NCBI GenBank assembly: GCA_003647095.1 | Contig: QMME01000081.1 | Span: 1 to 12,783, forward strand | Direction: 5' to 3' | Length of the DNA stretch: 12,783 nt | From: Deltaproteobacteria bacterium | Lineage (GTDB): Bacteria > Myxococcota > B64-G9 | Shown: in pieces, positions 1 to 6,581 of the stretch | Position numbering within the stretch: position 1 is the stretch's first letter | Layout of the letters: each line of letters opens with the position of its first letter | Made by a program: the position numbers and the translations under genes | Notes under the pieces: model-generated | What the model saw: the letters and a program-made list of their open reading frames with translations, nothing else | What the model was told of the DNA's origin: nothing | Databases searched by the model: none

Positions 1-803
1 ACCACCGCCAGGCCGGCGGCCATGTAAATGGTGAACTTGATGCCCCGGCTCTTTGGCTTCTGCTGCTGTGCCTCCATCTCCAGGATGCGATCCGCTATTC
101 GTCGCCGCGGTGCTGGTGCCGGCCTGGGCGGGGCGGCCACGGGCGGCTGGCTGGCCGGAGCCGGCCGGGCACTGGGCGGATTGCTCGTTGTCGCCGCCCG
201 GGCCGGCATGGCAGGTTGCGTCTGGACATTGTTGCCGGCCGGGGCCGCCGCGGGGGATGCCGCTGGAGCCACGGCGGGGATGGACCTTTCGGTTGGCCGA
301 TCCTGCAGCGCTGGCTGGGCGGGAGCCGGGGCCGCATTTGCCGGGGAGGGTGCGTCGTTTGCCGGAGCCGCCGTTGACGCGGCGCTGGGCTGGTAATCGA
401 TGCCCTTTTTCAGCAATGCCTCGCGAGCCGATTTCAGCTCGGAGTCGAAATCCAGGGCTTTCTTGAAGAACTGGATGGCCACGTCTTCCTTGCCCAGCTT
501 CTCGTTGACCTCGCCCAGCAGTTCGTAGGCCGCGGCATAGTCGGGGTGCATCTTGAGCAGGTTGTTCAGCTCATCGATGGCTTTCTGGTGCTTGGCCTGG
601 GCCCGGTAGATGCGGGCCATGATGAAGCGACCGGTGGCCAGCTCGGGATGGGCCTTGATGCCTTTCTTGCAGACAACCATGGCCTCGACATAGCGCCCCT
701 TCTCCAGGTAGGCCTGGGCCAGGGAAATAAATGCTTCCGAGTTGGGATTGGTGGCGAATTCGTACTCCAGTTGGGCAAGATCTGTCGTCGAAGAGCCTGG
801 CAT
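1..803 (-). CDS. TPR-repeat protein with Ala/Pro-rich linker and membrane segment (3' end outside the window)
   Basis: The frame is open from the ATG at 803-801 to the window edge, giving 267 visible residues and no stop. Residues about 21-54, 55-88 and 89-122 form three consecutive 34-residue TPR units; the second has A-R-I-Y at its centre and ends K-M-H-P-D-Y. After about residue 138 comes a roughly 100-residue Ala/Pro-rich, low-complexity linker, then a basic patch (RRRIADRILEMEAQQQKPK). At the edge a hydrophobic stretch begins (FTIYMAAGLAVV), probably a transmembrane helix. This implies an N-terminal cytoplasmic TPR domain tethered to the membrane. TPRs mediate protein-protein contacts; the partner is unknown. 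The ATG follows GCGGGG at a reasonable distance, and an in-frame TAG lies upstream near the leader hairpin. No function can be named. The Ala/Pro linker could be mistaken for coding sequence in other frames because of its high GC. Confidence 0.85.
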   Translation of the reverse strand, partial: MPGSSTTDLAQLEYEFATNPNSEAFISLAQAYLEKGRYVEAMVVCKKGIKAHPELATGRFIMARIYRAQAKHQKAIDELNNLLKMHPDYAAAYELLGEVNEKLGKEDVAIQFFKKALDFDSELKSAREALLKKGIDYQPSAASTAAPANDAPSPANAAPAPAQPALQDRPTERSIPAVAPAASPAAAPAGNNVQTQPAMPARAATTSNPPSARPAPASQPPVAAPPRPAPAPRRRIADRILEMEAQQQKPKSRGIKFTIYMAAGLAV

Positions 804-843
804 CCAGTAACCCCGCTGTGTTCTTGGCCAGTTACAGAGGCGG

Positions 844-865
844 CCGGTGTCGTCCACGGCACCGG
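844..865 (-). other. Stem-loop in the 5' leader of the TPR gene
   Basis: CCGGTGTCG (844-852) and CGGCACCGG (857-865) pair over nine positions, one of them a G-U wobble, around the 4-nt loop TCCA. The hairpin lies between the putative promoter and the start codon of the TPR gene. No T-run follows on the minus strand, so it is not a normal intrinsic terminator. It may affect mRNA stability or translation; that role is inference. Confidence 0.45.
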
Positions 866-892
866 AAACCTGTTCCTACCGGCCAGCATAAA

Positions 893-922
893 CGTGTAAC
901 TCAAGTGATAAATAGATGTCAA
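893..922 (-). promoter_or_regulatory. Possible sigma-70 promoter of the TPR gene
   Basis: On the minus strand a perfect -35 TTGACA lies at 922-917. An 18-nt spacer leads to a poor -10, TACACG (898-893). The AT-rich segment and its placement about 90 nt before the TPR start support promoter function, but the -10 is weak. Confidence 0.3.
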
Positions 923-957
923 CGTTTTCGGTGAGCGGCGGATTTCCACCTCGGCCC

Positions 958-986
958 TTGGAAAAAAATAGAACCGTCGTTACAAT
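958..986 (+). promoter_or_regulatory. Sigma-70-type promoter for the 1018-1527 gene
   Basis: TTGGAA (958-963) is separated by exactly 17 nt, including an A-tract, from TACAAT (981-986; five of six consensus bases). Transcription would begin near 993, leaving a leader of about 25 nt before the GTG start. Confidence 0.55.
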
Positions 987-1005
987 GAACATGACGCAAC
1001 GCGCT

Positions 1006-1011
1006 AGGAGG
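1006..1011 (+). promoter_or_regulatory. Shine-Dalgarno AGGAGG that fixes a GTG start
   Basis: A full AGGAGG lies six nt before GTG at 1018. In-frame ATGs at 916, 985 and 991 lack such a site and fall upstream of, or at, the predicted transcription start. GTG 1018 is therefore preferred. Confidence 0.7.
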
Positions 1012-1017
1012 TGTTCC

Positions 1018-1527
1018 GTGCCGGGAAAGCTGGAGTCGCTCAGAAAGATGCTGTCGGAAGGGCGTGTCGGTTTTGCCGCCGACGAGGTGATGAGTGGTAC
1101 CCACCAGTTCCTCGCGGGTGCCGGGCCGGAAGGCGAGTTTCCCCTGGAGTTCCGGGTGACCTGGGGTGCGCGCCACCTGGGGCGCTGGCTGAATCCCTTC
1201 GGTGGGGAATTCATGACCAATTTCCTGCACGGCCGGATTACCGCCGGCGGACTGGTCGAAGATGTCGCCTGCCAGGGAGCACTTGAACTGCGGTACTTCA
1301 CCACGGCCAGCATACGCTATCGATTCGAGTTCACCGATAACGAGGGTACTCGCTACCGATACCTGGGAGAAAAGGTAAACATCCGTCCCTGGAACCTGCA
1401 CCGCAGCCACACCACCTGCTACGGCACCATCACCAACCTGGATACGGGCCAGGATATCTCCCGCTCCATCGTCTATTTCCGGCTGTCGCGCCTGCCCGGC
1501 TTCCTGGCCAGCTTCCGCCTGGCCTGA
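1018..1527 (+). CDS. Hypothetical protein resembling the N-terminal accessory domain of some GMC oxidoreductases
   Basis: The GTG start gives 169 residues, with no signal peptide and no clear membrane helix. Visible features are EVMSGTHQF near residues 23-31, an alternating beta-rich centre (LELRYFTTASIRYRFEFTDNEGTRYRYLGEK) and a C-terminus SRLPGFLASFRLA. From memory, the pattern M-S-G followed by F, then a tightly spaced beta-sandwich, then F-L-x-S-F-R-L at the end resembles a small domain preceding the FAD domain in some actinobacterial and myxobacterial GMC (cholesterol-oxidase-like) proteins. Here no FAD domain follows: the next gene is on its own promoter and unrelated. The enzymatic role is unknown; a lipid- or sterol-binding role would be speculation. 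I am confident that this is a gene and not confident of the family. Confidence 0.8.
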   Translation: MPGKLESLRKMLSEGRVGFAADEVMSGTHQFLAGAGPEGEFPLEFRVTWGARHLGRWLNPFGGEFMTNFLHGRITAGGLVEDVACQGALELRYFTTASIRYRFEFTDNEGTRYRYLGEKVNIRPWNLHRSHTTCYGTITNLDTGQDISRSIVYFRLSRLPGFLASFRLA

Positions 1528-1553
1528 GGGCATGCTTTTTCTGTAGACGGCGC

Positions 1554-1581
1554 TTGCAATGCCCCACCCGCGTGCTATCAT
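1554..1581 (+). promoter_or_regulatory. Extended -10 promoter of the three-lipoprotein operon
   Basis: TTGCAA (1554-1559) and TATCAT (1576-1581) are 16 nt apart, and the -10 carries the extended TG motif at 1573-1574. The start of transcription would be near 1588, about 30 nt before the first ATG of the operon. Confidence 0.55.
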
Positions 1582-1617
1582 CCTCCGGCGAATTTTCCAG
1601 CGGGAGGTAGAGAGAAG

Positions 1618-2160
1618 ATGAGATCTGCGAAGTCGTCGAGGTTCGGTTCGCTGGCATTGGTAGTAGCACTCTGTTCGTTGTCGGTGGCCTGCCAGCAGGA
1701 AAAGAAATCCGTCGCCCAGGCCTCCAGCGAGCAACCTGCCAGCAAGAAACAGGTGGAACCGGCAGCCAAGGCCAAGACCGCCCTGGGCATGAAGCTGGCT
1801 GGTGCCGCCGAGGTCAGCGTAGCCGACCTGCTGGCCCGCCCCCGGGACTTCGCGGGCAAGGTGGTGCGCGTGTCGGGCAAGATCGAGGACTTCTGCCACC
1901 ACAAGCGCGCCTGGTTCGGCATCAGCGCCAAGAGCGGCCAGGGCATGGTGCGCGTGTTTACCATGCCGCGCTTCCAGACACCGGCGGATTGCCAGGGCAA
2001 GCAGGCGGTGGCCGAGGGCAAGGTCGAGCTGATCACCATTTCCGCCGAGCAGGCGGCGCACTTCGCCCAGGACCACAAGTTCCTGCAAGGTATCAAGGTC
2101 GAAGCCGGCCAGGATATCGTGCGGCCCATCATCCGGGCCTTCGGCGCCGAGTTCATTTGA
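1618..2160 (+). CDS. OB-fold-like lipoprotein (DUF4920-like)
   Basis: This 180-residue protein has a lipoprotein signal peptide: basic MRSAKSSR, a hydrophobic core, and lipobox LSVA-C with the lipidated Cys at 25. The residues after Cys are QQ rather than Asp, which by the enterobacterial rule would favour the outer membrane. A charged linker of about 35 residues (QASSEQPASKKQVEPAAKAK) leads to a compact domain. That domain starts VSVADLLARPRDFAGKVVRV, continues SGKIEDFCHH, and resembles the OB-fold proteins grouped as DUF4920: a G-K-x-V-x-V-x-G strand followed by a Cys. C93 with H94-H95 could bind a metal or cofactor; C125 is the only other Cys in the mature domain. The start has GGGAGG ten nt upstream. 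It is the first gene of an operon with two DUF3857 lipoproteins; the next start is 17 nt after its stop. Function is unknown. Confidence 0.85.
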   Translation: MRSAKSSRFGSLALVVALCSLSVACQQEKKSVAQASSEQPASKKQVEPAAKAKTALGMKLAGAAEVSVADLLARPRDFAGKVVRVSGKIEDFCHHKRAWFGISAKSGQGMVRVFTMPRFQTPADCQGKQAVAEGKVELITISAEQAAHFAQDHKFLQGIKVEAGQDIVRPIIRAFGAEFI

Positions 2161-2177
2161 CTGGAATTGGAGGTATC

Positions 2178-4151
2178 ATGAGAACCTGGATTCCCGTGTG
2201 GTTGTCCCTGCTGGTACTGGTGGGTGGTTGTGCCACCAGCGGCAAGGCCCTCGTCGAGCAGTATCAGGATGTGACTCCCAGCCGTTTCGAGGGAGCGGTG
2301 GCGGTGGTGCTGGAAAACCGCGCCCAGGCCCGTGTCGACGACCGGGGCGAAAGCATGTACCAGGAGGTCTTCCAGCGCATCAAGCTGCTCAACCGCAAGG
2401 CGCTCGATTGCGGCCCCGATGCCCCCAACTGCCGCCTGGAACGGGCCGTCTGCTACAACGAGACCTGGGACCAGGTCGAGTTCATCAACGTACGCACCAT
2501 TACCCCCGAAGGCGACGTCCTCACCATGGACAAGGACGACATGTCGGATCGGACCTTCACCACCTGGGCCATTCCCGACCAGGACCAGCGCTGCTTCGTC
2601 TACCGGGTCAAGGGAGCGGCGCCCGGGGCCATCATCGAGGAGCACTACCGCATCCGCTCCAGGAAGATCCTGGGAGTGGGGGGATTCTGGTTCCAGGACC
2701 GTGATCCCGTCATCGAGGCCGTCTACACCCTGGACACGCCGGTCGACTACGCCTACAAGTGGAAGGTCAAGAACATCGACATCAAGCCCGAGGAACATCG
2801 CCAGGGCAACCGCCTGGTACGCGTCTGGAAGGCCCACGATGTGCCCCCCTTGGTGACCGAGCACAACATGATCGCTCCCGACGACGTGGCGGCCCAGGTC
2901 AAGATCGCCAACCAAAAAATCGCCGCCTTCGGTGATTTCCCCGCCTGCCTGGAGATCAAGAGCTGGGAAGACATGGGCCGCTGCTGGATCCAGATGATTG
3001 AAAGCCGCCAGCAGGTTACCCCGGCCATCAAGGACGTGATCGAGAAAATCGCCGCCGAGACCAAGACCGAGACCGACAAGGTCAAGGCGGTGTGGAAGTA
3101 CATGAACGAAAACGTTCGCTACGTGGGCCTGGAGCGTGGCCTGGCCGGTTTCATTCCGCTTTCCGCCGGGGTGGTCTGCTCGAAGAAGTACGGCGATTGC
3201 AAGGCGGTGGCCGGGCTGATCTCGGTGCTGTGCCGGGGGCTGGGGCTGCGGGCCGATCCCATCCTCATCGGCACCCGCCCGCAGCTGGGCGACCTGGACG
3301 TCGATCTGCCCGGTCCCTTCCACTTCAACCACTCCATCGCCCGGGTGGAGGCCGACGGCAAGGTTTACTGGCTGGATGCCACCGGTCGCTACGATTCCTT
3401 CGACACCACCCAGTATCGCAACCAGGGCGTGCACGTGGTGGTGGGCAACCCCGAGAAACCCTTTCTCGACGAGATTCCCGTCCAGCCACCGGAGCAGAAC
3501 TCGTCTTCCACCAGGGCCGTGTTCAGTTATGGCGGCGACGGCACCCTGCAGCTGGAGCTGAAGCGCGTGACCACCGGCAACACCGCCAGCATGCTGCGCG
3601 CACGGGCCTACCAGTACAACGCCAAGCAGTGGCGGGACTGGATAGAGGGCTACCTGGCCGACAGCTATCCGCAGATCAGGGTCATCGAGCAGAGCTACCA
3701 GGGCAAGGAGCACAACGATGATCACTTCGTAATAACCATCAAGGCCAAGCTGCCCAAGGCCCTGCAGCCGGCCGGCAAGGGAGTGAGCTTCCAGGTCAAG
3801 GAGTTCTTCCCCTCCAGTGCCTTCGACGACTTCACCCTGCCCAAGCGCCGCTATGCCCTGGACATGGGGTTGCTGTGGTTGCGCAAGAGCCGCTTCGAAG
3901 TACAGATTCCCCAGGGCATGGACGTGGCCGGCATGCCGCGTAACCTGGAATACCAGGATGAATTCGTCGAGTTGGAGAGGCTCAGCCAAATAGAGGGCGA
4001 CCGGGTGGTGACCCAGTTGACCTGGAAGAACAAGCAGCTGATCGTCCCGCCTGAAAAGTACCAGCAGGCACGCAAGGCCTTCCAGAAGGTGCTCGACGCC
4101 ACCTCGTTCGTGGTCATGTTCGAGCCGGTGAAGAAGAAGAAACAGGGATGA
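2178..4151 (+). CDS. DUF3857/transglutaminase-like lipoprotein with intact catalytic triad
   Basis: This is a 657-residue lipoprotein with signal peptide ending LVGG-C at Cys18. The ATG at 2178 has GGAGG four nt upstream; longer in-frame starts lie inside the previous gene. A DUF3857-type beta domain spans roughly residues 25-240 and contains the typical G-D-V-L and G-A-I-I-E-E-H-Y-R segments. A transglutaminase-like core spans about 290-410: YGDCKAVAGL gives the nucleophile C341, FNHSIARV gives H385, and WLDATGRYD gives D400. A beta-rich DUF3858-like C-terminal region and a basic tail (KKKKQG) follow. Transglutaminase-like folds of this kind are usually thiol enzymes, often protease- or acyltransferase-like. 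The substrate of this subgroup is not known to me. It would act in the periplasm or at the outer membrane. Its neighbours are a small OB-fold-like lipoprotein and a sister protein lacking the Cys, suggesting a joint complex. Confidence 0.93.
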   Translation: MRTWIPVWLSLLVLVGGCATSGKALVEQYQDVTPSRFEGAVAVVLENRAQARVDDRGESMYQEVFQRIKLLNRKALDCGPDAPNCRLERAVCYNETWDQVEFINVRTITPEGDVLTMDKDDMSDRTFTTWAIPDQDQRCFVYRVKGAAPGAIIEEHYRIRSRKILGVGGFWFQDRDPVIEAVYTLDTPVDYAYKWKVKNIDIKPEEHRQGNRLVRVWKAHDVPPLVTEHNMIAPDDVAAQVKIANQKIAAFGDFPACLEIKSWEDMGRCWIQMIESRQQVTPAIKDVIEKIAAETKTETDKVKAVWKYMNENVRYVGLERGLAGFIPLSAGVVCSKKYGDCKAVAGLISVLCRGLGLRADPILIGTRPQLGDLDVDLPGPFHFNHSIARVEADGKVYWLDATGRYDSFDTTQYRNQGVHVVVGNPEKPFLDEIPVQPPEQNSSSTRAVFSYGGDGTLQLELKRVTTGNTASMLRARAYQYNAKQWRDWIEGYLADSYPQIRVIEQSYQGKEHNDDHFVITIKAKLPKALQPAGKGVSFQVKEFFPSSAFDDFTLPKRRYALDMGLLWLRKSRFEVQIPQGMDVAGMPRNLEYQDEFVELERLSQIEGDRVVTQLTWKNKQLIVPPEKYQQARKAFQKVLDATSFVVMFEPVKKKKQG

Positions 4152-4164
4152 AGGAGAAAACATA

Positions 4165-6237
4165 ATGAATCCGCGACGACTTTTTCCCGTACTGTTGCTC
4201 CTGGCCGGCCTGGCGGCTGGTTGTGCCTCGGGCGGCATGGCCAGTGGACTGGTGGTGATTCCTCCCGATGTTACCAAGGCCCAGGCCCCCGAGGGCAAGT
4301 GGCAGGGCATCCACGCCATCTACCTGTACAACATCGGCTACGTTACCTACGATCCCATCGATGTCGGCTTTGCCAGTTACCCTTCCTATGCTTACAGCCG
4401 TTTCGCCAAGGTCAAGCTGCTCACCCGTGCTTCCACCGAGGGCGGCATGTTCGGCAACATCCGCATCACCCACCGCGGCGATCTCTATGAAAAGCACGCC
4501 AAGGTGATAAAGCCCGATGGCACCGAGACGGAGCTGAAGGATTCCGATTACGTCACCACCGTGTTGGTCAAGGATGTCATTCCCAACCGTACTCCGCCCA
4601 TCGATCTCAAGGAGACGCAGATCATCTTTCCCGGTCTGGAGCCGGGGGATGTCATCGAGTACAGCTACACCTCGCGCGATCCTTCCTTGTTGTGGTTGTT
4701 CAGCCAGGTCGATGCCCCGGTGATCTACTCCAAGTTCATGGTGGCCCGTCCCCAGGGGCGAGTGGAGATCCAGCCGGTCATCTACGATCCCCAGAAGCTG
4801 GATCCGCAACAGGGCAAGGAGTCGGGCATGGCCACCGGCATGGCCGGTTACCTGAGCATCGGCGGTGTGAGCCACCGGGCGGTCTACGACATCTGGACGG
4901 CCACCGATATCGCGCCCATTCCCTTCGAGGAGGCCATGCCGCCGCTGGTCGACGTGGCCTCCGGGGTGCAGGTGTGGCACTTCGACAAGCGCTGGGCCTG
5001 GAGCACCCTGGGCGAGACCTACTACAAGTGGTTCACCCATTACGGCCGCTATCCCTCGCGCGCCGCCAAGCTGGCCAAGCAGGTCATTGCCGGTATCAGC
5101 GATCCCCGCGACCGGGCCAAGGCCATCCATGACTGGGTGAAGAAGACGCTCATCATCCAGGAGTATGCCCAGCTGACCCCGGTGCCGCGTTCGGTCGAGA
5201 TCGAGACCATCGACATCGACGAACTCATGGAGGAGAAGAACGCCACTCCCGAGCGAGTGGCCAACCTGATGTGGCTGATGATGCACGAGGCGGGGGTGGA
5301 CGCCACCCTGGTGCTGGCGGTGCACGACGAGACCTTCCCGGCGCTGGAGAAGTTGCCTTCCATCTACCAGTTCACCCACCCGTTGCTGGCGCTGGACGAC
5401 GGTACCATGATCGATACCACCAACCGCCTCTGTCCCTTCGGCATGGTGCCCTGGCGCTTTGAAGGGCGCAAGGCGTTGTGGGTCAAGGCCGGCTCGGTGA
5501 GCTTCCGTGACCTGCCCGTGTCCAAGCCCCGCGCCAACCAGCGCACCATCGAGATCTCCGGCTCCATCGACGCCGAGGGCGTGGCCCGGGTGGAGGCAAA
5601 GTACCACATGACCGGGCAGATGGCCTATGCCTGGCGCAAGTGGTTGGTACCCATGCGCCCCAAGGAAAGGGAAGATTCGACGCGTGACATCGTTACCATT
5701 ACCGCCCAGAAAGCCGAGGTCGATTCCTTCACCTTCAACAACCTGGAAGATCCCGACAAGCCCCTGGAAGTGGTGCTCAAGTACCACGTGCCCGGCTACA
5801 GCCAACTGTTGCGTGACAAGATGGTTCTCAAGACCGGTGCCTTCATACACCACACCGCCTGCCCGGTGCTCAAGGATAGCCGCGGGCTGGACCTGTACGT
5901 CTGCCCCAAGCCCATGACGGAGAAGCGTTTCAACGCGGTGCGCTTTCCCTTCCTGCGCTTCGAGGAGATGAAGGCGCAGATCAACTTTCCTCCCGGCTTC
6001 CTGCTCCAGGCTCTGCCCAAGGGGTTCCGCACCCGGCACATCGAGGAGAACACCTCGGTGGGGGCGCGTACTTCCTACGGTTCGGACGGCGGCAAGAACC
6101 TGATCGTCTTGCGGCAGTTGTCGGTCAACCAGCCCCTGGTCGACAAGCAGGGTTATCCCAAGCTGCGCGACCTGATCAGGCGCTACCAGGCCCAGAAAGA
6201 CACTTTGGTCACCCTGGAGTTGCCCAAGATGGATTGA
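4165..6237 (+). CDS. DUF3857/transglutaminase-like lipoprotein lacking the catalytic Cys (probable pseudoenzyme)
   Basis: This is a 690-residue lipoprotein; the signal peptide ends LAAG-C at Cys20, and AAGGAG sits seven nt before the ATG. It starts 13 nt after the previous stop. Its layout matches the upstream gene: an N-terminal DUF3857-like domain (about 50-260, with LEPGDVIEYSYTSRD), a transglutaminase-like region (about 310-430) and a C-terminal beta region. Where the sister protein has Y-G-D-C-K, this one has K-N-A-T-P-E-R-V-A-N-L, so the nucleophile position falls on P362 or T361 and no Cys is near. His (FTHPLLAL, H405) and Asp (MIDTTN, D417) are kept. The fold is therefore likely preserved while thiol catalysis is lost. 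It probably acts as a partner or substrate-binding subunit for the active protein. Sequence identity between the two is low, so the pair is an old duplication or separate recruitment. Confidence 0.92.
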   Translation: MNPRRLFPVLLLLAGLAAGCASGGMASGLVVIPPDVTKAQAPEGKWQGIHAIYLYNIGYVTYDPIDVGFASYPSYAYSRFAKVKLLTRASTEGGMFGNIRITHRGDLYEKHAKVIKPDGTETELKDSDYVTTVLVKDVIPNRTPPIDLKETQIIFPGLEPGDVIEYSYTSRDPSLLWLFSQVDAPVIYSKFMVARPQGRVEIQPVIYDPQKLDPQQGKESGMATGMAGYLSIGGVSHRAVYDIWTATDIAPIPFEEAMPPLVDVASGVQVWHFDKRWAWSTLGETYYKWFTHYGRYPSRAAKLAKQVIAGISDPRDRAKAIHDWVKKTLIIQEYAQLTPVPRSVEIETIDIDELMEEKNATPERVANLMWLMMHEAGVDATLVLAVHDETFPALEKLPSIYQFTHPLLALDDGTMIDTTNRLCPFGMVPWRFEGRKALWVKAGSVSFRDLPVSKPRANQRTIEISGSIDAEGVARVEAKYHMTGQMAYAWRKWLVPMRPKEREDSTRDIVTITAQKAEVDSFTFNNLEDPDKPLEVVLKYHVPGYSQLLRDKMVLKTGAFIHHTACPVLKDSRGLDLYVCPKPMTEKRFNAVRFPFLRFEEMKAQINFPPGFLLQALPKGFRTRHIEENTSVGARTSYGSDGGKNLIVLRQLSVNQPLVDKQGYPKLRDLIRRYQAQKDTLVTLELPKMD

Positions 6238-6276
6238 TCTCTTTCCGGGCGGCGATTTCCCACCAGTGAAGTTCCT

Positions 6277-6483
6277 TCAGTTGAGCAGGGCCCGGGCGGT
6301 CTGGCGGGCCAACTCGATCATGTTGTCGGCCAGTCTCTCGGCGGGAAGGCGATAGTGGCTGGTGTGCCAACTGCAACCGGCGCCGGCATCCGCGTGCCGT
6401 GGCCGGCCCAGGGGATTGCTGATAATGGCCGGGCCTTCTCCCCAGGCCTTCCTGCCATTGTTGTCTGCTGACTGTCGTGACAT
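6277..6483 (-). CDS. Small protein with FlgM-like C-terminus (candidate anti-sigma-28 factor)
   Basis: This 68-codon ORF lies 98 nt downstream of the sigma-28 gene on the same strand. Its ATG at 6483 has GGGAGG four nt upstream. The codons have the same GC-rich third positions as the neighbours. The C-terminus, YRLPAERLADNMIELARQ (44-61) followed by TARALLN, fits the FlgM pattern: Y-x-[hydrophobic]-x-x-E-[K/R]-[I/L]-A-D-x-[M/L]-I, then a short amphipathic helix. In FlgM this C-terminal half binds sigma-28. The N-terminal half (Ser, Asn, Gly, Pro rich, one Cys at 37) looks disordered, as FlgM is when free. The protein is shorter than usual FlgM (about 90-100) and the helix preceding the motif is poorly preserved, so the call is tentative. 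A sigma-28-type promoter directly upstream supports it strongly. The alternative is an unrelated small protein. Confidence 0.6.
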   Translation of the reverse strand: MSRQSADNNGRKAWGEGPAIISNPLGRPRHADAGAGCSWHTSHYRLPAERLADNMIELARQTARALLN

Positions 6484-6513
6484 CGCGCCTCCCGGTGCCA
6501 GGAAACAGGCGGG

Positions 6514-6574
6514 CCCCTGTCGCCTTTCCGATGTGGCGATTCGGCCGACCTCGCCAGATCTTTAGCGACAGGGG
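6514..6574. repeat. Nested inverted repeat between the sigma-28 gene and the FlgM-like ORF
   Basis: The outer arms CCCCTGTCGC (6514-6523) and GCGACAGGGG (6565-6574) are perfect complements, 41 nt apart. Inside them TGGCGA (6534-6539) and TCGCCA (6551-6556) form a second perfect pair around an 11-nt loop holding the palindrome TCGGCCGA (6541-6548). The structure begins seven nt past the sigma-28 stop codon. It has no adjacent T-run and overlaps the sigma-28-type promoter. Confidence 0.65.
6538..6564 (-). promoter_or_regulatory. Sigma-28 (FliA)-type promoter upstream of the FlgM-like ORF
   Basis: Read on the minus strand: TAAAGATC (6564-6557), 11 nt, GCCGAATC (6545-6538). The classical enterobacterial FliA consensus is TAAAGTTT-N11-GCCGATAA. 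Six of eight -35 bases and the key GCCGA of the -10 match, and the spacing is exact. Initiation near 6531 would leave a leader of about 48 nt before the ATG at 6483. Confidence 0.6.
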
Positions 6575-6581
6575 TGAGGGG

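Noticed and set aside
1578..6039. Long minus-strand frames (913 codons at 1578-4319 and 641 codons at 4114-6039)
   Set aside because: They mirror the lipoprotein operon. Their peptides are His/Gly/Asp-rich without domains, as expected from antisense of GC-rich genes, while the plus frames carry SD sites, signal peptides and catalytic motifs.
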